Shown: positions 17,132 through 25,915, counted from the first letter of the stretch. The stretch is DNA of 64,000 nucleotides from Devosia sp. (GCF_017307495.1 NZ_JAFKHE010000020.1:80170-144169), one strand, 5' to 3'. Numbers and translations: made by a program. The notes: generated by a model from the sequence alone, not told the origin.

Positions 17132-17261
17132 CCCCTCATCCGGCGCTACGCGCCACCTTCTCCCCGACGGGGAGAAGAACCGAGCGGCATCGGTGATCAC
17201 CCCTGTTCCTCTCCCCGTCGGGGAGAGGGTGGATCGGCCAACGGCCGAGACGGGTGAGGGG
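17132..17261. repeat. Long palindromic intergenic repeat, copy A
   Basis: About 130 bp starting CCCCTCATCCGGCGCTACGC and ending GACGGGTGAGGGG. Inside are GAGAAG- and GAGAGG-flanked CCCCGNCGGGG hairpins. The ends are complementary, so the unit can fold into a long imperfect hairpin. A near-identical copy lies at 18519-18646. The two copies flank one RNA methyltransferase gene. Confidence 0.85.
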
Positions 17262-17287
17262 TGCGCGACCCCGATCGACCGCGGACC

Positions 17288-18481
17288 TCACCGCCGGAAC
17301 ACCCCAACCACTTCGACATGCGTCGAAAACGCGAACTGGTCCACCGGCACGACACTCTCCAGCCGGTACCCGCCCGCGATCAATATCGCCGCATCGCGCG
17401 CGAACGTCTTGGGCTCGCACGACACCGCCACCACCGTCTTCACCTTGGATCGCGCGATCTCCCTCGCCTGCGCCTCGGCCCCGGCGCGCGGCGGATCGAA
17501 CACCACGGCATCGAACGGATCGAGCTCGATCGGCGCCAGCGGGTCGCGGAACAGGTCGCGCACCTTCGCGTCCACCGGCTTCAGCCCCTGCGTATGGTTG
17601 ACCGTCTTCTGCAGCGCCGCGATCCCCGGCCGGTCGCTGTCCGCCGCATGGACCCGCGACTGCTCGGCCAGCCTGAGCGCGAACGGCCCCACCCCGGAGA
17701 ACAGGTCGGCCACGGCCTTCGCCTTGCCGACGCCTTCGACGACCAGCCGCGCCAGCGTCGCCTCGGCCGCCTCGGTGGCCTGCAGGAAGCTGCCCGGCGG
17801 AATCTCGACCAGCGCCCTGCCCATTTTCACCGCCGGCGGCCGCGCCATGAACACCGGATCGCCGTTGAAGGTCAGCCGCGCCAGTTTGTGCGCCCGCGCA
17901 AACTCGGCGAGCTGCACCGGCTTGAGCTTGCGCTCCGATTTCACCGACAGGTCGAGGCCCGTGTCGGTCAGCGTGAAGCTCGCATCGCTGTCGCCCGCCA
18001 GCGGTTGCAGGGCGCGTGCGATGCGCGGCGCGGCCTTGTGCAGCGACGGCACGAGGATCGGGCAGGCCGCGATATCGAGTACGTCGTGCGAGCGCGCCCG
18101 CATGTAGCCGGCCCCGGCCTTGCGCACATGCAGCGTCGCCCGCCGCCGCCCCGTGCCGGTGGCATCGACCAGTTCCGCCACCTCGGCCGCGACGCCGGCA
18201 TGCTCGAGCGCATTGGCCACCAGCCCGCGCTTGAACGCCGCATAGCTCGCGCGGCTCAGATGCTGCAGCGCGCAGCCCCCGCAGGTGCCGAAATAGGCGC
18301 AGATCGGCCCGGCCCGCTCCGGGCTCGGCTCGATGATCGAGAGCAGCGTGCCACGCTCACCCTCGAGCGCCACCTCGACCCGCTCGCCCGGCAGCGCGAA
18401 CGGCACGAACACCCGCGCACCGCCATGTTCGGCAATGCCGTCGCCATGCTGGCCCAGGGATTGAATGGTGAGTTCGGTCAT
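17288..18481 (-). CDS. RNA uracil-5-methyltransferase, RlmD/TrmA family
   Basis: 397 residues. Transfers a methyl group from SAM to C5 of a uridine in rRNA or tRNA. An N-terminal TRAM-like segment is followed by four cysteines for a [4Fe-4S] cluster (C61, C67, C70, C140). SAM-binding residues are in VADLFSGVGPFALRLAE, then FDPPRAGAEAQ and the nucleophile C355 in VAVSCEP. The Fe-S cysteines favour RlmD/RlmCD over TrmA, but the target base cannot be fixed by eye. The start at 18481 begins MTELTIQSLGQHGDG, a typical family start. The gene sits alone between two copies of a long palindromic repeat. Confidence 0.9.
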   Translation of the reverse strand: MTELTIQSLGQHGDGIAEHGGARVFVPFALPGERVEVALEGERGTLLSIIEPSPERAGPICAYFGTCGGCALQHLSRASYAAFKRGLVANALEHAGVAAEVAELVDATGTGRRRATLHVRKAGAGYMRARSHDVLDIAACPILVPSLHKAAPRIARALQPLAGDSDASFTLTDTGLDLSVKSERKLKPVQLAEFARAHKLARLTFNGDPVFMARPPAVKMGRALVEIPPGSFLQATEAAEATLARLVVEGVGKAKAVADLFSGVGPFALRLAEQSRVHAADSDRPGIAALQKTVNHTQGLKPVDAKVRDLFRDPLAPIELDPFDAVVFDPPRAGAEAQAREIARSKVKTVVAVSCEPKTFARDAAILIAGGYRLESVVPVDQFAFSTHVEVVGVFRR

Positions 18482-18518
18482 GGGCTGGAGGTAGCAGGGA
18501 TTGGGGCCGCCAGTAAGA

Positions 18519-18646
18519 CCCCTCATCCGGCGCTACGCGCCACCTTCTCCCCGACGGGGAGAAGAATACCGCACCATCAGCGACCACCTCTATTCCTCTC
18601 CCCGTCGGGGAGAGGGTGGACCGGCGAAGCCGGGACGGGTGAGGGG
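18519..18646. repeat. Long palindromic intergenic repeat, copy B
   Basis: Near-identical to 17132-17261 and in the same orientation: it starts CCCCTCATCCGGCGCTACGC, has the same two CCCCG(A/T)CGGGG hairpins, and ends GACGGGTGAGGGG. The differences are mostly in the central spacer. Confidence 0.85.
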
Positions 18647-18659
18647 CTTGCGCCCCGCC

Positions 18660-21515
18660 CTACCGGCTCACCTTCTCCAGCAGGCTCGCAATCGAGAAGA
18701 ACGGGATTCCCATCCGCTCGCTCAGCCCCGTGGCACAGGTCGAAACCGTCGACAGCCCGACCTCGCACCCCTCGGGGATCTGCGCCTTGCCGAAGCGCGT
18801 CGCGTGTTCGTTGAGCTCGGGCACGAACAACCCCTTGTCGCCGGCATAGCCGCAGCAGCTGATCGCATCGAGCACCACCACCTTGTCGGCAATTGCCGCC
18901 GCCAGCGCGTTGATCGCCTGCTGTTCCTTGAGGCGCTGCGCCGAGCAGTTGTGGTGCACGGCCACCGCCGGCAGCTTCCGGGTCAGCTTGAGCCTGGGCA
19001 GTACTTCGGCGATCAGGAACTCCGCCGAATCCGCGACCACCGCCTCGCCCGGATGCTCGCGCATGTGCTTGGCGCAGGTCGAGGCATCGGTGAGCACCGG
19101 CAGGCGCCCGGCATCGGACAGCCGGTCGAGCTCGACCCGTGTCCGGCCGCCCACCCGCTCGGCCTCCTCGGGGAAGCCCTTCGACAGGAACGGCTGCCCG
19201 CAGCATTCGCCCTCGGCATGCTCCGGCACGACCGGATCGAACCCGGCGCGCCTGAGCAGCGCGAGCATCGCCTCGGTCGTCGGCAGCAGCCCGTGCTCGT
19301 TCGTCGCCGCGCCGAACAGGCGCGTCGCGCAACTGGGGAAGTAGACGACCTTCTCGCCGGTGCCGGCCGGCGCCGCCTTCGGCGCACCCGGTCCCGGCCG
19401 CAGTGCCGGCGACACGCGCGGTACCGCCCCACCGGTCAGCTTGCGCGCAAGGCCGGCCAGTGCATCCGTCGCCCCGTCGCCGATGATGGTGCGGCTGAGC
19501 GCCTGCGCCCCGACCCCGAGCTTCATGCCGCGCTCGAGCGCCACCATATGCCCGCCGACGGCATGCGCCACGCGCCGCTGTGAGTCGGTCCGCCGCCGCG
19601 CCCGCTCGCCAATCACCATCGAGCCGGTCTCGATGCCCACCGGGCAGCGCAGCGCGCACACATTGCCGGCCGCGCAGGTCGCGAGCCCGGCATAGTCGAA
19701 CCCCTCCTCCAGCGCCTCGAGTCGTTCCGGGTCCTCGCCCGAGGCCTTGAGCCGGGCCCGCTCGCGCGTCACCACGATGCGCTGGCGCGGGCTCAGCGTC
19801 ATGTGATGGCTCGGGCAGGCCGGCTCGCAGAAGCCGCACTCGATGCACATGTCGACGATCTCGTCGGCGAGCGGCATGCGCTTCAGGTCATGCACATGCA
19901 CCTGCGGGTCGGGGTTGAGCAGCACGCCCGGATTGAGCAGCCCCTCGGGATCGAACAGCGCCTTGATCCGCTGCATCACCCGATAGGCCGTCGCCCCCCA
20001 CTCGAGCTCGACGAACGAGGCGATGGCCCGTCCCGTGCCGTGCTCGGCCTTCAGCGAGCCGCCATACTGCACCGAGACCAGCTCGCCCAGCGCCACCGAG
20101 AACCTGTCGAACTGCTCGACCTCGGCCGGATTGGCGAAGTCCGCCGCCATCTGGAAATGCAGGTTCCCGGCTAGCGCGTGCCCGAACAGCACGCCGTCGT
20201 CGTAGCCGTATTCGTCCAGCAGCTTGCGCATGTCGATGACGAAGTCGGCCAGCCGCTCCACCGGCGCCGCCACGTCCTCGGTCAGCATGGTCGTGCCCTT
20301 GGGCCGTGTCGCCCCGAACATCGGGATGAAGCCCTTGCGCATGTCCCACAACAGGTGCGCCCGTTCCGCGTCGCCGTCACCGAAGTCGATGTCGGTCGCG
20401 CCCTCCGCGCGCAGCACTGCGGTCGCCGCCGCGATCTCCCTTTCGAGCTCCGCCGGGCTCTCCGCCGTCACGTCGATCAGCATGGCCGGCGAGGTCTCGG
20501 TGAAGAACCTGAGGTAGGGCTGCATCACCGGCAGGTGTTCCACCGCCGCAAGCGCCCGCCGCTCGAGATACTCGGCCGACGTCACCCCATGCGTCTGCTG
20601 CACCCCGCCATTGCTCAGCCGCGTGATCGCCCGTCCGCACGAATGCGGGTCGGGAAACGGGATCAGCCCGGTGACCTTGTAGGGATGCTCTGGGATGGTG
20701 TTGTAGGTCACCTCGGACACGAAGCCGAGCGTCCCCTCCGACCCCACGATCAGGTGGATCAGGATGTCGATCGGATCGTGGAAATCGACCAGCGCGTTGA
20801 TCGAGTAGCCGACCGTGTTCTTGATCCGGTACTTCTCCCGGATCAGCGCCACGAGCTCGGAATCCTGGCAAACTTCCATGTGCAGGTCGTGGAGTTTGCC
20901 TAGAAGTTCGGCGTGCGATTCCCGGAAAGCCCGGACCAACCCGGCGTCCCCGGAATCGAGCACGGTGCCATCGACCAGCATCACCCTCAGCCGCGCCATG
21001 GTGTGATAGGTGTTGTACGCCACCCCGCAGCACATGCCCGACGAGTTGTTGTTGACTACGCCGCCGATCTTGCAGGTGGCCTGGCTCGCCGGATCTGGGC
21101 CAAGCTTTTTGTTGAACGGTTTCAAGGCCTTGTTGACGTTGGCGACGATCATCGCCGGCCCCAGCGTCACCTGCTCGGCCCCCTCGTGCACCACCAGCTT
21201 GCGCCACCCGTCGCCCAGCACGGCGAGCACGCCGTCGGTGATCGCCTGGCCCGACAGCGACGTCCCCGCCGCCCGGAAGGTGAGCGGCAGCCGTTCCGCC
21301 CGCGCCGCCGCGATGACCGCCCTAACCTCTTGTTCCGTATTGACAATCACCACCACGGCCGGCACCAGCCGATAGTGGCTGGCATCGCCCGAATAGGCAT
21401 AGGTCATCACCGGATCGGTCATGATCCGATCCTGCCGGATCACGCCCTTGAGCCGCGCCGCCACGCCCTGCCCGGCTGCAGCCTTGTCCACCCCGATGGG
21501 GGCCATGTCGTTCAC
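18660..21515 (-). CDS. FAD-linked oxidase with C-terminal Fe-S/CCG domains (D-lactate/D-2-hydroxyacid dehydrogenase type)
   Basis: 951 residues. FAD_binding_4 domain first (FRAAGTSLSGQAITDG, GGVVNNNSSGM), then an FAD-oxidase C-terminal domain (about 270-540; VLFGHALAGNLHFQ, LKAEHGTGRAIA, LLNPGVLLNPD). Next come two [4Fe-4S] motifs (CIECGFCEPACP; CAAGNVCALRCPVG) and two CCG repeats (GECCGQPF, SCCGYAGDKG) as in GlcF/LldE. This fused architecture matches quinone-linked D-lactate dehydrogenases and related D-2-hydroxyacid dehydrogenases. It is probably on the cytoplasmic face of the membrane, passing electrons to quinone. No lactate permease or regulator is next to it. An alternative start is the fourth codon. 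Confidence 0.87.
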   Translation of the reverse strand: MNDMAPIGVDKAAAGQGVAARLKGVIRQDRIMTDPVMTYAYSGDASHYRLVPAVVVIVNTEQEVRAVIAAARAERLPLTFRAAGTSLSGQAITDGVLAVLGDGWRKLVVHEGAEQVTLGPAMIVANVNKALKPFNKKLGPDPASQATCKIGGVVNNNSSGMCCGVAYNTYHTMARLRVMLVDGTVLDSGDAGLVRAFRESHAELLGKLHDLHMEVCQDSELVALIREKYRIKNTVGYSINALVDFHDPIDILIHLIVGSEGTLGFVSEVTYNTIPEHPYKVTGLIPFPDPHSCGRAITRLSNGGVQQTHGVTSAEYLERRALAAVEHLPVMQPYLRFFTETSPAMLIDVTAESPAELEREIAAATAVLRAEGATDIDFGDGDAERAHLLWDMRKGFIPMFGATRPKGTTMLTEDVAAPVERLADFVIDMRKLLDEYGYDDGVLFGHALAGNLHFQMAADFANPAEVEQFDRFSVALGELVSVQYGGSLKAEHGTGRAIASFVELEWGATAYRVMQRIKALFDPEGLLNPGVLLNPDPQVHVHDLKRMPLADEIVDMCIECGFCEPACPSHHMTLSPRQRIVVTRERARLKASGEDPERLEALEEGFDYAGLATCAAGNVCALRCPVGIETGSMVIGERARRRTDSQRRVAHAVGGHMVALERGMKLGVGAQALSRTIIGDGATDALAGLARKLTGGAVPRVSPALRPGPGAPKAAPAGTGEKVVYFPSCATRLFGAATNEHGLLPTTEAMLALLRRAGFDPVVPEHAEGECCGQPFLSKGFPEEAERVGGRTRVELDRLSDAGRLPVLTDASTCAKHMREHPGEAVVADSAEFLIAEVLPRLKLTRKLPAVAVHHNCSAQRLKEQQAINALAAAIADKVVVLDAISCCGYAGDKGLFVPELNEHATRFGKAQIPEGCEVGLSTVSTCATGLSERMGIPFFSIASLLEKVSR

Positions 21516-21605
21516 GTCAAACCGTCCTGTGCGCCTGATGCCGGCACTCTATTGCCCCGCTCCCCCGCTGTCATCCGGTCTGGCCCCTGCGTCCGGAAAC
21601 AACAA

Positions 21606-21629
21606 GGGCGCCGAGATGTCCCGGCGCCC
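21606..21629 (-). terminator. Terminator of the padR-like gene
   Basis: GGGCGCCG/CGGCGCCC stem with a short loop. Read on the minus strand it follows the padR stop by about 20 nt and is followed by TTGTTGTTT. Confidence 0.7.
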
Positions 21630-21650
21630 TGCGCATGACCGCAACTGCGG

Positions 21651-22484
21651 CTAGATATCGATATCGCCGCCGTCGTCGTCCAGCCCGTCGCGGATCTCGC
21701 GGGCGGCGCGCTGCAGGATTTCGCTGACGCGCTGTTCCTGCTCCGGCCCGCGTTTCAGCGCCGCCTTGATCGCCTTCTTCAGCGCCTTGCGGGCCTCGTT
21801 CACTTCCGGCGCCACGTCGTCGATATCACGGTCGGGGCGTTCCGCGGGTCCGAAGCCGGGGCCGCGCCCGGGCCAGTCTCCGGCACCCGGCGGAGGTGGC
21901 TGCGGAGTCTCGCGATCGCCGAACCAGCCGTGGCGGCCAAACTCCCGGCCCATGCCGCGAAATCGCTCGCGAAACTGTTCCGCCTCTTCGGGCGTGAACG
22001 GAAAGTCGCGGCTGTGCATGCGCTCGCGCAGGTGCTCCATGCCCGCACCCGCCTTGGCGAGAAAATCGAGCGTCGACTGGATCGCCTCGCGGTTGTCGTT
22101 GAGGTGCGTCCGGCCCTCATCGGTGATGGTGTAGAGCTTCTTGTTGCCTTCCGCCGACGAGGTCACGTAGCCGGCTTCCTCGAGATAGGTGAGCGCCGGA
22201 TAGACGATGCCGGGGCTCGGCGAATAGAAGCCCTTGGAATGCTCCTCGACGGCCTTGATCAGGTCGTAGCCGTGCCGTGGCTGCTGCTCGATCAGGTACA
22301 GCGCGACGAGCCTGAGGTCGCCCGAGGCCAGCATCCGCCCGATGCGGAAATTGCCCCCGAACCCGCCCCACTCGCCGGGGTTGATGTTCATGTTGAAGTC
22401 GCCGAATTTGCGGAACCCACGGCGCGCCATCGCTTCCATGCGACGCCACTTCCGCTCCCAGCGCGGATCGTCATGATAGTGCAT
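21651..22484 (-). CDS. PadR-family transcriptional regulator, YqjI-like
   Basis: 277 residues. An N-terminal leader (about 50 residues, with H, W, R and G) precedes a PadR winged helix (about 50-125): GDLRLVALYLIEQQPRHGYDLIKAVEE would be its first part and GIVYPALTYLEEAGYV its recognition region. The middle has a charged amphipathic stretch and a Pro/Gly/Arg linker; the end has a helical segment of the sort PadR proteins use to dimerise. The layout resembles YqjI (NfeR), a metal-responsive repressor, though the leader has fewer histidines. ATG 22484 has GGAG upstream. Perfect AAGATATATCTT palindromes in its own promoter point to autoregulation. Confidence 0.87.
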   Translation of the reverse strand: MHYHDDPRWERKWRRMEAMARRGFRKFGDFNMNINPGEWGGFGGNFRIGRMLASGDLRLVALYLIEQQPRHGYDLIKAVEEHSKGFYSPSPGIVYPALTYLEEAGYVTSSAEGNKKLYTITDEGRTHLNDNREAIQSTLDFLAKAGAGMEHLRERMHSRDFPFTPEEAEQFRERFRGMGREFGRHGWFGDRETPQPPPPGAGDWPGRGPGFGPAERPDRDIDDVAPEVNEARKALKKAIKAALKRGPEQEQRVSEILQRAAREIRDGLDDDGGDIDI

Positions 22485-22494
22485 ATTTCGCTCC

Positions 22495-22506
22495 AAGATA
22501 TATCTT
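22495..22506. promoter_or_regulatory. PadR-type operator, proximal palindrome
   Basis: Perfect 12-bp palindrome AAGATATATCTT ending 11 bp upstream of the padR-like start codon, next to the ribosome-binding site. The very AT-rich palindrome is conspicuous in GC-rich DNA, and its exact sequence recurs 61 bp further upstream. Confidence 0.75.
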
Positions 22507-22544
22507 ACGGTGACCGGAAGATAGAAGTCGGGTGCAACCAGTTC

Positions 22545-22567
22545 AAGATATATTCAAGATATATCTT
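22545..22567. promoter_or_regulatory. PadR-type operator, distal double site
   Basis: A degenerate copy (AAGATATATTCA, 22545-22556) runs directly into a second perfect AAGATATATCTT (22556-22567). The two are offset by 11 bp, one helical turn, which suits cooperative binding of dimers. It probably overlaps the promoter of the padR-like gene. Confidence 0.72.
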
Positions 22568-22800
22568 ATGGCAGAATGGCTGACGCTGTTCCGAGTGCGC
22601 CGGCCTTCATGCTCCCCGGTGGAGGGGGCACTACACGCACCGGCCATCATCCCGGCGAAAGCCGGGACCCAATGCGCCAGACGATCCGCTGGGTCGTTGG
22701 AGCCGATCCAACCGCGAGAGGCGGGCTCCGGCTGTGCTCACGATGGCCCTTGAGCCGTGGGTCCCGGCTTTCGCCGGGATGACGGCCTGTCGCTGGTCAC
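22568..22800. repeat. Gap with a paired GTCAT-type palindrome; no gene seen
   Basis: Between the operator region and the MBL-fold gene. It contains inward-facing hairpins at 22645-22670 (CATCATCCCGGCGAAAGCCGGGACCC) and 22759-22783 (GGGTCCCGGCTTTCGCCGGGATGAC). A short reading frame from ATG 22568 runs into the repeat and is not supported as a gene. Confidence 0.65.
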
Positions 22801-23607
22801 CTACGGCACAATCGCTGCGATATATCGCTCCGCCGAGGCGTGCACCTTCGCCTTTGCGTCGGACCCCATCACCCGGTCCCACCAGGCGGAGTAGATCCGG
22901 TCATAGGCGAACGGCTCGACGCACGAAACGATCCGGCGCACCTCGCGCTCCGGCAGCGGGATGAGGTTGGGATAGGAGTACATGAAGCTGACCCAGCGCG
23001 TGTCGGGTACGACCATGATGGTGTCGCCCGTCATCAGCACGCCCTTGCCGTCCTCGCCGGGCCAGTGCAACGCCGTCGAGCCGACAAAATGCCCACCACA
23101 GCGGATCAGCGTCACGTCCTGCCCGAGGTCCAGCTGCTCGCCGCTCCAGTAGCTGATGCGCTCCGACGGCCGCATCACATATTGCCGGTTGCTCTCGTGG
23201 ATATGGATCGGCACCCCGCCCAATGCTTCGGACCAGTCGACCATCGAGGAATAGAAGTGCGGATGCGAGATCGCCATCGCCTGCACCCCGCCCAGTTCCT
23301 TGATCCGCCTGACGCCTTCGTCCGTCACCAGCGGCGTGCAGTCCCACAGGATTCCGCCACCCGGCTGCCGGATCAGCAGCATGCGCTGCGCGATGGCGAT
23401 CCCGGGCGTTGCCCCGATCCCCACCAGCCCCGGCTCCTGCTCCTTGAACTCGAGGCTGTGCTTATGCTGCAGCTCCGCCAATGTCGTCCAGCGCTGCCCC
23501 GCCGCCGTCACATACTGCCGCTCGTCATCGCAGATGGCACAGCGCTCGGGCGGCACCTCGGACGGCGCATGACCCACGCCACAGGTGACGCAGATGAAGG
23601 ATTGCAT
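22801..23607 (-). CDS. Metallo-beta-lactamase-fold protein with N-terminal zinc-ribbon-like motif
   Basis: 268 residues. The start carries C6-x2-C9 and C23-x2-C26, a probable zinc ribbon or rubredoxin-like knuckle. An MBL-like hydrolase domain follows. The canonical HxHxDH motif is altered: H115 and H117 are present (SHPHFYSS), but the Asp and third His are Tyr119 and Ser120. H173 (CGGHFVGST) and D195 (MTGDTIM) are kept. This suggests one metal site or a changed reaction. Function unknown. GGAGA lies 7 nt before ATG 23607. It is a single gene. Confidence 0.8.
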   Translation of the reverse strand: MQSFICVTCGVGHAPSEVPPERCAICDDERQYVTAAGQRWTTLAELQHKHSLEFKEQEPGLVGIGATPGIAIAQRMLLIRQPGGGILWDCTPLVTDEGVRRIKELGGVQAMAISHPHFYSSMVDWSEALGGVPIHIHESNRQYVMRPSERISYWSGEQLDLGQDVTLIRCGGHFVGSTALHWPGEDGKGVLMTGDTIMVVPDTRWVSFMYSYPNLIPLPEREVRRIVSCVEPFAYDRIYSAWWDRVMGSDAKAKVHASAERYIAAIVP

Positions 23608-23702
23608 CGGAAATCTCCGGTCGATGTGGTGCTGCCCAAGCCACTCTTATCCGGAGCCGAACTGAACGGGGCATGAAATGTGGATGGGGAAGACGGTGTC
23701 GC

Positions 23703-24314
23703 CTAAGCCACCAGCCCCTTCCACCGCTCCAGCTCGTCCAGCGTCTCCCCCGCCCCGGCCAGCACGAACTGGTAGATGTCGAAGCCGCCCACCATCACCC
23801 CGTAATAGCCCGGGCGCTCGCGCGCCTCGTGCTTGAGGCGCAGGATCAGGTCGCGGTCACAGGCGGAGAGGTCGGCGCGCAGGTTCGCGTCGCGCGCCTG
23901 GCGCACGGCAAAGTCGAACGGCTCCCAGCCCCAGATGTCGCACGTCCAGTGGTTGCCGGCGTGGTCCTTGAACTGGATGCCCCAGTAGAGCCCGGCGCCG
24001 AGTGCATGCGGCTCGACATAGTCGTTGATGAAGCTGGCCTTGTGCAGCTGCAGCCCGGCCCGGTCGAACTGGATGGCGATGTCGGCGGCCAGCCCCGCCC
24101 ATTCGGCCCAGCGTTCGGCCTCGCACGGCATGTGGATGTCAATGTCGCGCCATACCATCAGATCGTAGCCGGCGCTGCCGGTCACCACCGCCTCGCCGAA
24201 GCGCGCGTTGAGCAGCTCGAGCAGGCCGGTGTCGACCAGTACGTTGCGGGCCTCGGCCCTCAGTTCGGCAGCGATGCGCCGCCTCTCCCCCGCGTCCTGA
24301 AAGGCAGCGTCCAT
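23703..24314 (-). CDS. Nucleotidyltransferase-fold family protein
   Basis: 203 residues. A GSAGYDLMVWRDIDIHMPCE segment near residues 45-65 has the GS...DID pattern of the nucleotidyltransferase fold, with the paired acidic residues in RDIDIH. The substrate is unknown. There is no toxin or antitoxin partner beside it. ATG 24314 is preceded by GGGAGAG at 5 nt; a GTG at 24320 would overlap that ribosome-binding site. Confidence 0.65.
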   Translation of the reverse strand: MDAAFQDAGERRRIAAELRAEARNVLVDTGLLELLNARFGEAVVTGSAGYDLMVWRDIDIHMPCEAERWAEWAGLAADIAIQFDRAGLQLHKASFINDYVEPHALGAGLYWGIQFKDHAGNHWTCDIWGWEPFDFAVRQARDANLRADLSACDRDLILRLKHEARERPGYYGVMVGGFDIYQFVLAGAGETLDELERWKGLVA

Positions 24315-24383
24315 GCCCACTCTCCCGCACCCGGGCCCGGACGTCCCAACATCCCGACCCGCTCCCGAACCCCGGGAATCAAA

Positions 24384-24405
24384 AGCCCGGCTCGTGAGCC
24401 GGGCT
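24384..24405 (-). terminator. Rho-independent terminator of rplS
   Basis: Near-perfect AGCCCGGCTC/GAGCCGGGCT hairpin. On the minus strand it is followed by TTTTGATT and lies about 55 nt after the rplS stop. Confidence 0.85.
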
Positions 24406-24460
24406 GAACTCTAGTCGCACTCGTGCCCAAACTGTGGCACGGCGGCAAACCGTCAACCGA

Positions 24461-25009
24461 TTACTCGGCCTTCGTCTCGGCAGCGGCGGCCTCGGCGGCG
24501 GCGGCGGCAGCGGCGGCAGCCTCGGCGGCTTCCTTCTCGGCGAGCTCGCGAGCCAGGGCCTCGGCAGCGGCGATCTTCTCGGCCTCGCGGGCGTTCTTGG
24601 CCTCGAGGGCGGCTTCGCGCTCGCCGGCTTCGATCTTCTTGGTGCGGGCGCCAACGTTCTCGAAAATACGGGCGGCCTTACCGCGGCGGTCGCGCAGGTA
24701 GTACAGCTTGGCGCGACGCACCTTGCCGCGCTTCACCACTTCCACGCGGTCGATATTGGGGCTCAGCACCGGGAACACGCGCTCGACGCCTTCGCCATAC
24801 GAAATCTTGCGCACGGTGAAGCTTTCCATGATGCCGGCGCCGGAGCGGGCGATCACGACGCCTTCATAGGCCTGCAGGCGCTCTTTGTCGCCTTCGCGGA
24901 TCTTGACCCACACCTTGACGGTATCGCCATGGGTGAATTCGGGGTGGTTCGACTTGGCGAGCAGCTTGTCGTGCTGCTCCTTGTTCAGCTCGGCGATAAT
25001 CTTGGACAT
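24461..25009 (-). CDS. rplS: 50S ribosomal protein L19
   Basis: 182 residues. The first 120 are standard L19 ([52 protein letters not shown]). L19 lies at the 30S-50S interface. The last 55 or so residues are a charged and Ala-rich coiled extension ([18 protein letters not shown]) absent from most L19 proteins. It is the last gene of the ffh-rpsP-rimM-trmD group, separated from trmD by a riboswitch-controlled transporter gene, so it probably has its own promoter in 25010-25190. Confidence 0.96.
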   Translation of the reverse strand: MSKIIAELNKEQHDKLLAKSNHPEFTHGDTVKVWVKIREGDKERLQAYEGVVIARSGAGIMESFTVRKISYGEGVERVFPVLSPNIDRVEVVKRGKVRRAKLYYLRDRRGKAARIFENVGARTKKIEAGEREAALEAKNAREAEKIAAAEALARELAEKEAAEAAAAAAAAAEAAAAETKAE

Positions 25010-25190
25010 CTCAGGTTCCGTTGTTGAATCTTTTCAAAGGGGCGTTTCGCCGGCTCTGCCGACCGCCCGGTCTTGTTTGCACGGATTATATGCGCTTATT
25101 GGCCCGAAGCCGTTGGCATGGGCGTGCGCGCTATAGAGGAAGATCACCCGAGAGTCCAGCGTTCCGGCGTGTCTTCGCATCACACACCGG

Positions 25191-25267
25191 CGTCATTCCC
25201 GCGAAAGCGGGAACCTCTGTTTGCCATACGCCCCAAAAAACGGAGATCCCCGCTTTCGCGGGGATGA
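25191..25267. repeat. Paired GTCAT palindromic repeat
   Basis: CGTCATTCCCGCGAAAGCGGGAA at the left and ATCCCCGCTTTCGCGGGGATGAC at the right, with about 30 bases between. It lies between the 3' end of the hupE-like gene and the start of rplS. The rest of 25010-25296 shows no gene; it should hold the rplS promoter. Confidence 0.8.
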
Positions 25268-25296
25268 CCTGGTGGTTGTGGAAGCTATGGGGCAGC

Positions 25297-25881
25297 TTAC
25301 AGCCAGCCGGCCAGCACGCCGAGCCCACCCAGCGCGAACAGCCCGCCAGCGACCTGCGCTATCGGCCTGCCCATCTTGCCGACGAGCCGCGCCACGCCCA
25401 GCGCCGCACCGATGCCAATCAGGTGCAGCAGCGCCGTCGCCGCGATGAAGCCCGCCGCATACTCGAGACCCGACGCAGCGGCCGGCATCTCGGCGCCATG
25501 CGCATGGCCGTGGAAAATGGCGAACACGCCGACCAGCGCCGAGGCGGCGGCCACCGGCAGCGGCCGGCCCAGCGCCGCGGCGCCGCCGATCACCACGCTC
25601 GACAGCGCGATGCCCAGTTCGACGAACGGCACGTCCACCCGGCCGACGCCGAGCAGGAACCCGACCGCCATCATGGCAACGAAGCTCAGCGGCACCAGCC
25701 ACAGGGCCCGGCCGCCCAGCACATAGGCGAACACGCCCACGGCCAGCATCGCCAGCACGTGGTCGAGCCCGCCGACCGGGTGCATGAAACCGTGGATGAA
25801 GCCGGCGGTGTCGCCGTGCCCGGTATGGGCGAAGGCCGCCGTCGGCAGCAGGATGAGCAGCAAGGCAATCAGTGCGCGCAT
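25297..25881 (-). CDS. HupE/UreJ-family metal transporter
   Basis: 194 residues with a signal-like first segment (ALIALLLILLPTAAFAHT) and five or six further membrane spans. The family's metal-binding histidine signature HTGHGDTAGFIHGFMHPVGGLDH follows at once. A second histidine set is in FHGHAHGAE. HupE/UreJ proteins carry Ni2+ or Co2+ in the inner membrane. A cobalamin riboswitch directly upstream points to cobalt for B12 synthesis. ATG 25881 has GGAGAA upstream; the longer frame to 26052 is riboswitch sequence and not coding. Confidence 0.9.
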   Translation of the reverse strand: MRALIALLLILLPTAAFAHTGHGDTAGFIHGFMHPVGGLDHVLAMLAVGVFAYVLGGRALWLVPLSFVAMMAVGFLLGVGRVDVPFVELGIALSSVVIGGAAALGRPLPVAAASALVGVFAIFHGHAHGAEMPAAASGLEYAAGFIAATALLHLIGIGAALGVARLVGKMGRPIAQVAGGLFALGGLGVLAGWL

Positions 25882-25896
25882 GTAAATTCTCCAATC

Positions 25897-25915
25897 CGGG
25901 ACCCACCGTCCCGCG
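25897..25915 (-). promoter_or_regulatory. Expression-platform hairpin of the cobalamin riboswitch
   Basis: CGGGAC/GTCCCG hairpin between the riboswitch aptamer and the ribosome-binding site (GGAGAA, about 25887-25892) of the hupE-like gene. Its place suggests control of translation initiation rather than transcription termination, since no U-tract follows. Confidence 0.5.

Noticed and set aside
22532..22753. 73-codon open frame reading away from the PadR operator
   Set aside because: It crosses the operator and a palindromic repeat, and its sequence contains the typical translation of that repeat (PAKAGTQ).
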